The translations under genes and the position numbers were made by a program. Under the pieces are notes generated by a model. The model made no database searches, was not told the DNA's origin, and worked only from the letters and a program-made list of their open reading frames with translations. A stretch of DNA of 64,000 nt, taken from positions 72,456,635 through 72,520,634 of the forward strand of contig OY726569.1 in NCBI GenBank assembly GCA_963383645.1, in the 5' to 3' direction. Positions within the stretch are counted from its first letter, which is position 1. Each line of letters starts with the position of its first letter. The stretch is from Muscardinus avellanarius (taxonomy: Eukaryota > Chordata > Mammalia > Rodentia > Gliridae). This document shows positions 21,651 to 44,775 of the stretch, in pieces.

Positions 21651-22555
21651 GCCATGGTTTCACTAAGTTGCCTGGGCTAGCCTCAAATTGAGGTCTTCCT
21701 GCCTCAGCCTCCCAAGTGGCTGGGATTACAGGTGTGCACCACCACACCAGGCTGAAATGTCAAGCTGCTTGATTTCCCATGACAGGTGTATACACATGTG
21801 TGCATTTGTATGTATTCACAGCATGACCCTGAAGAGCTAACTCTGAAACAGGACTCAATACCTTTGTTCAGGGGAGAATCCTGGACTTGTTCCTGAATGC
21901 TTAAGTTCACTGGTTTCTCTTATTTGCTAGCAACTCAATACATTCTCTTTTCCTTTTTCCCAAAGGCGTGTATGAATTATTATTTTTTATTGTTTTGCAG
22001 GTCTGGGAATAGAACCCAGGGGCATCTGACCTCCAAGCTACACCCCTGCCCTATTTTTTATTCTTTATTTTGAAACAGGGTCTCACTAAGTAGCTGAGGC
22101 TGTCCATGAGCCATGATCCTCCAGTCTCAGCCTCCCGAATGCTGGGATTACAAATTTGCGCCACCACGCCCGCGCTGTACCAATTATTTGATTCAGCAAA
22201 TTTGGTGGGTACCAGGATTCAGTTATACTCAGAATGTTAACCTCCAGTACAAAAACAAAACAAAACAAAACAAAAAGAAAAATGTTGTGTTGGTTTCACC
22301 TTTAAAATTAAGACAAAGGGATAGCCAGGCATGGTGGCGCACGCTTGTAATCCCAGTGCTTGGGAGGCTGAGACAGGAGGATCGCACAGGTTCGAAGCCA
22401 GCCTCATCTACTTAGTGAGGCTCTCAGCAACTTAGTGAGACCCTGTTTTCAAATAAAGTATAAAACAGGTCTGGGAGTGTAGCCCAGAGGTAGAAAAGCC
22501 CCTGGGTTCCACCCCCAGTACCACACACACACACACACACACACACACAAATTAA
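21650..22555. mobile_element. B1-like monomer and two dimeric SINEs
   Basis: Minus B1-like monomer about 21655-21752 (left half only). Minus dimer about 21990-22180, inside dispersed repeat C. Plus type a dimer 22323-22523, ending in (AC)n 22523-22549. Confidence 0.8.
21785..22260 (-). repeat. Unclassified dispersed repeat, copy C (SINE inside)
   Basis: Reverse complement homologous to 23840-24050, broken by a minus-strand SINE (about 21990-22180). The two halves rejoin across it (tgaattattatt...caattatttgattcagcaaatttgg), showing the repeat predates the SINE. Confidence 0.5.
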
Positions 22556-23336
22556 AACAGAGGGATAACAAATAATTATTGATGTGTAAAATTAGTACAA
22601 AAACGAGTTTCCATTTTGTTGCCATTTGGGGCAGGGACATGGGAAGAGGCTGGACTGTGTGTATGTCTCCTAGGGAACCAGGCAGGGGATGCAGTAGGAA
22701 GATTGGATTTGTGACCTTCCACTTACCTTCTCTGGTTTCAGAATCTGTGATTTGGAAACAAGAGAAGGGGAAAAGAAGGAAGGGAATAAGAGAAAGAAAT
22801 GTTGAGTCTTCCCACCTGTTCTGATTTTGAAGGTGCTATTCTAAATAGGGAAGCCGGGATACAGGTGACCGGGCCGCTGCAGCTGGACGCCACTTGGCAA
22901 ATTCCAAGCCAAGGTCACATCAAAGAGCAGCTTCCCAGCTTGGCTTCACACCACATGGTCTCCACTGACCTTGGCCTCAGGGCCAGCCCTGGGCTGACCT
23001 GTGACTCTCCTCCTAATCCCCTGGAAGAGAGGTGAGCAGAGTGGTGTTGCAAGTGGCAAGCGCTCTGTCATGGTTGAAGTTCAGGTCCCGTCCTGCACTG
23101 GTCCTCTGGCTTCATCCTTTTCTTTCTGTGATGTGTATCGGTGTCCGCCTCAGATGGAAAGCAGCTATAAGATTGATTGGTCCAAGGCCTTTGTGATGGA
23201 GCAGAGCACGTTTGTCTCAATAGGTGAGAAATAGGTTTATTTTGTAATATTGTAATGATTAACAAAAATAAAAAAGCCAGTTGTTTCAAAATGAGATGGG
23301 CCTTTTTGATGAAAATACTAATTTAAAAATTTCTAC
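22556..23336. other. Unique intergenic stretch, no gene seen
   Basis: About 780 bp free of young repeats, moderately GC-rich at 22850-23200, with several short overlapping frames. A possible conserved noncoding or old exon-like tract; I recognise no protein. Confidence 0.45.
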
Positions 23337-23755
23337 CTCTTTTTGTGGCACTGGGGATTAAACCCAGGGGTACCCTATCACTCAGCTACATCCCCAATCA
23401 TTTTTGTTATTTATTTATTGGTACTGGAGAACTGAACCCAGGGTCATTCTACCTCTGAGCTCTCCTCCCCAGCCCCATTTGTTTTTTTTTTTATTCTTTA
23501 TTTTGAAACAGGTTTTCACCAGGTTGCAAAGGACCTGATAAGTTGCTGAGGCTGGCCACAAACCTGCCATCCTCCTGTCTGAGACTCCTAAGAACTGGGA
23601 TTACAAGCATGTGTCACCATGCCTGGCTTTTGTGTTTTGTTTTGAAACAGGATCTCATTAAATATCCTAGGCTGGCCTTGAACTTGTGATCCTCCTGCGT
23701 TAGCGTTTTGACTCAAGGGGATTACAGGTGTGTGCCACTGCACCTGGCAAAACTT
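23337..23755 (-). mobile_element. Three diverged minus-strand SINE units
   Basis: tRNA-like fragment about 23345-23400, dimer about 23415-23628, and B1-like monomer about 23632-23752 (gaaacaggatctcattaaat...gccactgcacctggc). Confidence 0.7.
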
Positions 23756-23814
23756 TTAATTTTTAATAGGTCATAGGTCATAGGCTCACAGGATACAAAG
23801 GGGAACAGTCAGTG

Positions 23815-24545
23815 AAACGCCATCCACATTCTTATTCTGTAGAAGCAACTATTACCAAATCCCAGGACCTGCCCCAATTTGCCAAATCAAATAATTGAGA
23901 CAAGCCTTTGAGAAGTAAATAAAATGTATTGATTTGCTATAAAATCAGAGAAACCAATGAACTTAAGTGTTCAGGAACAAGTCCTGGATTCTCTTCAACA
24001 AAAGAATCAAGTCCCTTTTCAGAATCAACTTTCAGGGTCTTATCAGCTGGTGTCTTATCAGAGGGGACATAATTCGAGCCAGGAATGATGGCTCACACTT
24101 GTAATCCCAATACTTGGGAGGCTGATACAAGAAGATCGCAAGTTCAAAGCCAGCCTCGGCAACTTAGCGAGGCTCTCAGCAACCTAGTGAGACCCTGTTT
24201 CTAAGTAAGAAATAAAATCAGGCTAGGGGTGTAGGTTGAAGGTAAAATGCCTCTGGGTTCAGTCCCCAGTACCAGAAAAAGGAAAAGGGACACAAAATCA
24301 TATCTAAGTCATCCTTGAGTCAATTCTTCCTCAGATCCATAGGTGCCAGATCCCTCTCCACCAGTAAATGGGTTAGAACATGTTATCTGTTATTAGGGGG
24401 TAAAAGAGAGGGGGAGGACAATAGAGAAAAAATTGTCCACTTTGAAACGTGCCATCTGTCAGCTGCCAGAGTTGGAAGCAGGCCCCTGTTACACAACTGT
24501 TGCCATCCATTCTGTGTTATTTTTTCTGAGATATTCTATGCATAA
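23815..24545 (+). repeat. Unclassified dispersed repeat, copy B (SINE inside)
   Basis: The left part (23840-24050) matches the complement of 21785-22245 (gagaaacca(a/g)tgaacttaag, caggaacaagtcc). The right part (24300-24510) matches copy A. A plus-strand SINE (24077-24283) divides it. This copy links the other two into one family of at least 500 bp. Confidence 0.55.
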
Positions 24546-25508
24546 GCAAATATGCCCACACTTTTCCTCCTCCTCCTCCTCCTCCTCCTCCTCCTCCTCC
24601 TCCTCTTCCTCTTCCTCCTCTTCCTCTTCCTCCTCTTCCTCTTCTTCTTCCTCCTCCTCCTCGTTCTCCTTCTTCTTCTTCTTGTGTGTGTGTGGTACTG
24701 AGATGGAAGCCAGGGGCCTTTCTACCTCTGGGCTATAATCTCAGACCTTTTATATTTTATTTGGAAACAGGGTTTCACTAAATTGCTAAGAGCCTCACTA
24801 AGTAGCTGAGGCTGGCTTCGAACCTGTGCAATCCTCCTGTCTCAGCCTCCTAAGCGCTGGGATTACAAGCGTGCACCACCACGCCTGGCCACACTTATAT
24901 TTTTAATCTATTAAAATTTTGGTGTAGAGCTGGGCGTGGTGGCACACGCTTGTAATCCCAGCACTTGGGAGGCTGAGACCAGAAGATCGCGGTTCGCGGA
25001 CAGCCTCGGCTACTTAGTGAGGCCCTTTGCAACTCTGTGAGACCCGGTTTCAAAATAAAGAATAAAAAATAGGGCAGGAGGTGTAGCTCAGAGGTCGAAT
25101 GCCCCTTGGTTCCACCCCCAGACCCGCAAAAAAAAAAAAAAATTGGTGTAAAGAATAAGGTAAAATTAAGTTTACTTTTTCTCAACTGTTTGTCTAGCTG
25201 TTAAAATTCTTTATTAAATAATCAATTTCCCCATGACTTGAGATAGATATTTAATAATATCTACATGAGGCAGGGCAGAGGACCTGAGAACAGGAAGGGT
25301 TAAAAGAGGCCATCTGTAGCCAGGCGTGGTGGCACACGCTTGTAATCCCAGCATTTGGGAGGCTGAGATAGGAGGACTGTACAGTTTCAAAGCCAGCCTC
25401 AGCTACTTAGTGAGGCTCTCAGCAACTTAGTGAGACCTGTCCAAATAAAATATAAAATAGGTCTTAGAGTGTAGCTCAGAAGTAGAAAGTCCCTGGGTTC
25501 CATCTCCT

Positions 25509-25559
<51 letters not shown>

Positions 25560-25660
25560 ACACACACACACACACAGTACTGCGCATAGTGGTGCACACT
25601 TGTAATCCCAGTACTTGGGAGGCGGAGACAGGAGGATTGCAGGCTTGCAGTCAGCCTCAG
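24077..25660. mobile_element. Five SINEs around microsatellites
   Basis: Plus 24077-24283 (inside dispersed repeat B), minus 24690-24889, plus 24926-25125, plus 25316-25511 ending in (AC)n 25512-25577, and a further plus left half 25580-25662. 25140-25315 is unique. Confidence 0.8.
24563..24690. repeat. Pure pyrimidine (CCT/CTT)n tract
   Basis: About 120 bp of CTC/CTT triplets followed by tgtgtgtg. It forms the tail of the minus-strand SINE at 24690-24889. It reads as poly-Ser but is not coding. Confidence 0.9.
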
Positions 25661-25662
25661 CA

Positions 25663-26910
25663 ATTCAGTATCTTCTTCCCAGAGTTCTACATACTGTTGT
25701 TTATGGCCCTCTGCCTACCAGGCAGGCTTAAGATCAAGTACCATCTTCATAGGTGTAGGGCATCTTTGAGTGAAGAGAAGTTCCCCTGGAATCACATGAT
25801 GGCTCCTGCTTGGTGGGTCAGGTCCGTGGGTTTTCCAAGCAGCAAAGATTGTGTCTTCACAATGCTGGGTGCTGAGAAGTATATGTTGGGTGGACGGATG
25901 AACTGATAAAAGGGGGAGTGAACCCCGCCTGCCCTCCTGTCCAGGAGAGAAATGCTCCTCCCCTCCCCTCACACACTTCCAGAGGCTCTGAGAGTCGATG
26001 GCAGCTTTTTAAATTATGTTTCTCTGCCAGCCGGGTGTGGTGGCACACACTTATAATCTCAGCATTTGGGAGGCTGAGACAGGAGGATCATGGTTCGTGG
26101 ATAGCTCAGCTCTAGTGAGGCCCTTTGCAATTCAGTGATGCCCTGTTTCAAAATAAAGAATAAAAATAGGGCTAGGAGTGTAGGTCAGAGGTAAAATGCC
26201 CCTGGGTTCCATCCCTAGTACCACAAAAATAAATAAATAAATAAAATATTAAATAATAAATAAATTGTTTCCCCATATATTTCTTGTTTGTTTTATTTTT
26301 GTTTTTGAGAAGTGGTCTATGTTGCCCAGGCTGGGCTGGCCTCGAATTCGAGCACTGGAAAGATCCTTCCACCTTAGCGTCCTGGGATTATGGTGTGTGC
26401 CACATCACCTGCTTTCCCCTTCTGTTCAGTAGCATTCAGTTGAAATGTCACCCTCATTCATTACCTCTCTCTTTCTCTACCAAACCCTGAGTAAAATAGC
26501 AAGGGAGAAAGGAATTGATACCGTGAACCATAGCAACAGACTCTTCCACAATGTTTAGTATGTATTAGTTCTATCTCAGATTGTCTACCTGTTTACCAAT
26601 TGAATTCTTTTCCTGTCGGGCATTAGGGGTGGAACTCAGGGGCATTGTACCTCCCAGCTACACCTGCAGCCCTCTTTTTTATTTCTATTTTGAAACAGGG
26701 TCTCACTAAGTTGCACAGGCTCTCACTAAGTAGCTGAGGCTGGCCGTGAACCTACGCTCTTCTTGTCTCGGCCTCCCAAGCACTGGGATTACAAGCAAGT
26801 GTCACCGCGCCCAGCTTAACAATTGAGTATTTAAAACTTACTCCGGTTTCCCCAAATTCTTTTGCCAGTAAGTAAAAGGCTCTAATCTTTCCTCCATTCC
26901 CTCCCCTCCA
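25663..26910. mobile_element. Unique DNA with three SINEs upstream of RDH12
   Basis: 25663-26028 unique. Plus SINE 26029-26222, then (AAAT)n; minus B1-like monomer 26300-26410; minus dimer 26620-26816. 26411-26619 and 26817-26910 are unique, the latter adjoining the RDH12 promoter region. Confidence 0.75.
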
Positions 26911-27097
26911 GGACTACATATCCCAGAAGGCTGTGCTCTGACAGCTCTCGGATTTAAATAGGATTCTGGGCTCTGCTTAGAGGCAGACTGTGGCTGGGTG
27001 CCCAGGTGTGAGAGGAGCAAGAAGCAGCCAAAGGAAGCAGCCAAGAGTCTGGGCTGAGGCTGACGGGGGAGCAGCTGCGACTAAAGAAGTTGAAAAG
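26911..27097 (+). promoter_or_regulatory. RDH12: RDH12 proximal promoter / 5' UTR candidate
   Basis: About 145 bp upstream of the ATG is a TATA-like tttaaata (26953-26960), which would place initiation near 26985. Just upstream, 26913-26930 reads ACTACATATCCCAGAAGG, resembling the ZNF143/THAP11 element (ACTACAnnTCCCAGnAnGC). An alternative reading is that the pyrimidine-rich run ending ..cccctccag at 26910 is a splice acceptor, making this the second, partly coding exon, with a noncoding first exon further upstream. The sequence cannot decide between them. Confidence 0.45.
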
Positions 27098-40778
<13,681 letters not shown>

Positions 40779-41410
40779 CTGGTGGAAGAGCAGAGGCTGA
40801 CTGAGGCCCATCCCTGCCATCATGCATGGGGACCAAAGAGAAGGCCAGTCCTCCAGGATTGTCCCCTGGCTGGTCCCCTTGCTGCTGCTGCAAACCCGAT
40901 CCTCCCGACCTTCTGGAAGCCTTTACACACCCAGCCCTCATGCGAGGCTGGCTCGTGGCATATGATGTTCACACCTACAGACCAGTCTCCACAAGGATTT
41001 GAAGAGTCTGCAACCCTCGGGGGCAAGAGGTTTGGGCAGAGCCCAGGCTGGGCATGGGGTGGCAGAAGAGCCTAGGAAGTGGGTTGATGGCCACACCAAC
41101 ACCAGAAACAGCAGCCTGTGTGCTCAGCTGAGGTGCCAGCGCACCAGCATGCCGTATTTCCAAGAAATATGACCTCAAAATCTTGATTGACTTCTTTCCT
41201 CTTTGAGATGCCAGTCACAACCCTGGGGTCTGGACCAACTCGGGAAGAGTACCGCTAAGCTTGGCCAAATTCGATTTCTTTGATTGAGCATCCTGGAGAT
41301 ACTGTGAGGCCGGGCCTTCCCATTTCCCATCATGCCGATGGTTTCTTTTTATAGAGTTCCTATTACCTCAATTTTTAGGTAAAATAAAGATTTGCATTCA
41401 TTTCATTGCC
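40779..41410 (+). other. RDH12: RDH12 3' UTR with poly(A) signal
   Basis: About 630 bp of unique, SINE-free sequence follows the stop codon. A canonical AATAAA lies at 41383-41388 (within gtaaaataaagat), with T-rich sequence just after it, so cleavage is expected near 41400-41410. The first SINE downstream begins about 41615. Confidence 0.75.
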
Positions 41411-42945
41411 TTGTCTATTTTCTCAGGGAGAAGTAGGGCAAAGAGGGGAGAGCTGCCTACTAGTTTAGTGAGTAGAACCTCATAGCTTTCTTAGAATGTT
41501 GCATCTTGGTACAAGATAAGATGGCCCAAGGTATTTTCTCAAGTTTCTTCCAATACTAACATTTTATTGTCAGAGCAGCGAAAGGAGGGGCTTAACATAC
41601 AGAGGGGCAGCCAGCAGGGTGGTGCACGCCTGCAAACCCCGCACTCGGGAGGTTGAGAGAGGAGGACCGCAGGTTTTGCAGCCAGCCTAAGCAATCTATC
41701 GAGGCCCTCAGCAACTTAATGAGACCCTGTTTCAAAAATAAAGAATTGAGAGCCGGGCGTGGTGGCGCACGCTTGTAATCCCAGCCCTTGTGAGGCTAAG
41801 ACAGGAGGATCGCACAGGTTTGAAGCCAGCCTCAGCTACTTAGTGAGGCTCTCAGCAACTTACTGAGACCCTGTTTCCAAATAAAATATAAAATAGGTCT
41901 GGGAGTATAGCCCGGAGGTAGAAAAGCCCCTGGGTTCCACCCCCAGTACCACACACACAAATAGAAAAAAAGAAAGAAAAGAAAGAAAGGAAGGAAGGAA
42001 GGAGAAAGAAAGAGAAAGAAAAGAAAGAAAGGAGGGAAGGAAGGAAGGAAGGAAGGAAGGAAGGAAGGAAGGAAGGAAGGAAGGAAGGAAGGAAGGAATA
42101 GAGCTGGGTGTGGTGGCGCATGCTTATAATTCCAGTATTTGGGAGGTTGAGACAGGAGGATCGCAGGTTCAAGGACAGCTTCATCTACTTAGTAAGGCCC
42201 TCTGTAAATTAGTGAGACCCTGTTTGAAAATAAAGTATGAAAAATAGGTCTGGGGAGCCTGGCGTGGTGGCGCATGCTTGTAATCCCAGCATTCGGGAGG
42301 CTGAGGCCTGAGGATCGCGGTTTGTGGACAGCCTCAGCTACTTAGTGAGGCCCTTCGCAATTTAGTGAGACCCTGTTTCAAAACAAAATAAAAAATAGGG
42401 CAGGGGGTGTAGCTCGGAGGTTGAATGCCCCTGGGGTTCTGTTAGGATAAGCAGCCCAGTCATGCCAAAGATAGCAGCCTCTCCGGCTTCTCTTCCGGAT
42501 TGTGCTGACTACCTCATAGCCAGCCAAAGGGGGCCACGGGATGCCCAACAACCAGTCCCCTGATAACACACTCACTGGGGTATGAACCATCCAATCAGTA
42601 AACGCCCCATACTTTGTGCGATCTTCCACTGTGATTGGAAGCCCCCTCCTCCCAGCTGCCTGATATAAAAGGGAGCTGGGCTGTCTTAATAAAGCTTTTG
42701 CTTGTTTGCTTGCTTATCTCCGATGGCTGGCCTTGGGTTTTTTCTGCACTGGACTTCCACTTTCAGGTTCCATCCCCAGACCTGCAAAAAAATAAAAATA
42801 AAAAAGGTCTGGGGGGTATAGCTCAGAGGTCGAATGCCCCCCTGGGTTCAATCCACAGTGCCACAATGGAAAAAAATGAATAAAAAATAGGGCTAGGAAT
42901 TTAGCTTGAAGGTAGAATGTCCCTGGGTTCAATGCCCAGAACTGA

Positions 42946-42979
<34 letters not shown>

Positions 42980-43070
42980 ATTAATTAATTAATTTTTAAA
43001 AAGGGCTGGGGGGTATAGCTTGAATGTAAAATGTCTCTGGGTTCAATCTCCTGTACCTAATACACACATA
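41411..43070. mobile_element. SINE array downstream of RDH12
   Basis: Plus left half 41615-41745, plus type a 41754-41953, purine-rich (GAAA)n(GGAA)n 41962-42097, plus left half 42103-42235, and plus 42255-42439 (host of the solo LTR, resuming at 42771). Three extra tRNA-like right halves follow at about 42806-42865, 42885-42940 and 43004-43060, the last after (AAAT)n 42946-42990. Serial right halves suggest repeated insertion into linkers or tail duplication. Confidence 0.75.
42440..42765 (+). mobile_element. Solo LTR (326 bp) nested in a SINE
   Basis: Begins TGTTAGGATAAG and ends ACTTTCA (TG...CA), flanked by the 5-bp duplication ggttc (42435-42439 and 42766-42770). It splits the tail of a plus-strand SINE (42255-42439, resuming 42771 with catccccagacctgc). 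Inside are a CCAAT-type motif (ccaatcag near 42590), a TATA box (gatataaaag, about 42662) and a poly(A) signal (aataaagc, about 42690), the normal U3-R-U5 order. No internal retroviral genes are present, so it is a recombined solo LTR. The 5-bp duplication does not decide the class. Confidence 0.85.
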
Positions 43071-43530
43071 CATACAGATATACATACATACTTAACTTTA
43101 ACTTGATACAGATACAGAAAAGCCAAGCCCTCATAATGCCCATCACTAGATTCATGGCTTCCCTTCTTTCTGGCCTCCCTGTGCAACAGCTGCCCAGCCT
43201 CCTGTCTGCTTCCCCTTTGAGCTAAGGGTGTTTCTCCCTGCAGCCTTGGCTTCCCCACCCCTCACTCGCTGGTTGACCAAAGTTTACCATTTTACTAGAA
43301 ATTCTCACCTCTTCTGTAGCCCAGGCGACTTGGCTCAAGCGCCCTCAGTCACCAAAAGTAGGTGGGGAGATGCTCCTCATTTTTCAGTGCATCGACTCAA
43401 GAAAACATACTTATTGCTTTTGGTTTTAAAGCATCCAAAGGGTGTCTGGTAAAAAAAAATGTTTTTTTTTTTTTCCTTCATGGCAAGTAATCTTTTAAAA
43501 CAAAACGTGCTTTTTAGAATTTATTTCTTG
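43071..43530. other. Unique intergenic DNA
   Basis: About 430 bp with no young repeat and no recognised gene. Confidence 0.5.
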
Positions 43531-43534
43531 GTAC

Positions 43535-43733
43535 TAAGGATTGAACCCAGGATTGTTCTACCTCAAAGCTATACACCTAACTCTTTTTATTTTTTGTTTT
43601 TGAAACAAGGTCTTGCTAGGCTGCTGAAAATCTCACTATGTTGCTAAGGCTGTCCTCAAACTTGTGATCGATCCTTCTGTCTCAGCCTCCCGAGCACTGG
43701 GATTATAGGGATATGTCAACACACTCAGCTATG

Positions 43734-43768
<35 letters not shown>

Positions 43769-44775
43769 GTAGTAGTAGTAGTAGTAGTAATACTGGGGGT
43801 AGAACCCAGGGGCTTTCTACCTCCAGGATATTTTATATTTTATTTGGAAATAGGGTCTCACTAAGTTGCTGAGAGCCTCACTAAGTAGCTGAGGCTGACT
43901 TTGAACCCATGTGATCCTCCTGTCTCTGCCTCCCAAGCTCTGGGATGACAAGCGTGCCACCACGCCTTGCTAGCTATGTTTTATTATTAAATTTTTTTTC
44001 CTGCTTTTTGCTGTGCTGGGGGTGTGTACTAGAAGAGTATTCTACCACTGAGCTACACTCCCAGCCCTATTCAAGTTTTCAAATAGACAACAGTAGAGCA
44101 AATGGTACTATGAATCCCTATGTATTGGTCATTGGGTGTCAACACTATTAACATGTGGAATCTTGTTTTATCTATTTCCCCTATGACATTTTTTGGGAGT
44201 TAGAAATGGGAAAATTTAAAGCACCTTGTATCATACCAGTCATCCACAAATACTTCTGTGTGTGTGTCTAAATAATCTTAAAAAATAAAAACTTGTTGGA
44301 CGTGGTGGTGTGTGCCTGTAATCCCAGTACTTGGGAGGCTGAGACAGGAAGATCGCAGGTTTGAGGCTAGTCTCAGCAACTTGGCAAGACTCTGTTTCAA
44401 AATTAAGAAAGAAGCTGGGTGTGGTGGCGCACGCTTGTAATCCCAGTGCTTGGGAGGCTGAGACAGAAGGATCGCGCAGGTTCGAAGCCAGCCTCGCCTG
44501 GTTTAAGAGACCCTGTTTCCAAATAAAATGTAAAATAGGTCTGGGAGTATAGCCCAGAGGTAGAAGTTCCCTGGGTTCCATCCCCAGTACCACTTAAAAA
44601 AAAATTAAGAAAGAAAAAAAAAACAGGGCTGGAGGTGTAGCTCAAAGGTAGAATACCCTTGGATTCCCTAGTACAACAAAATAAATACATAAACAAGTAA
44701 AAATAAAAAAGGGTTGGGGGTGTAGCTTGGAGGCAGAACACCCATGGATTCAATCCTCCATACCTAAATAAACAA
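43535..44775. mobile_element. SINE cluster
   Basis: Minus 43535-43735; (ATT)n(AGT)n 43738-43788; minus type a 43795-43975; minus tRNA-like unit 44010-44070; plus left half 44290-44405; plus 44413-44595; plus right halves 44628-44680 and 44708-44765. Confidence 0.75.

Noticed and set aside
24433..24738. Poly-serine frame, and similarly the poly-Ser, poly-Phe and poly-Arg frames at 28323-28735
   Set aside because: Translations of CTT/CCT triplet microsatellites joined to SINE sequence, not genes.
1..26900. RDH11, expected upstream of RDH12 in the human order
   Set aside because: No retinol-dehydrogenase-like exon could be found in either strand of this stretch; the gene must lie beyond the left edge.
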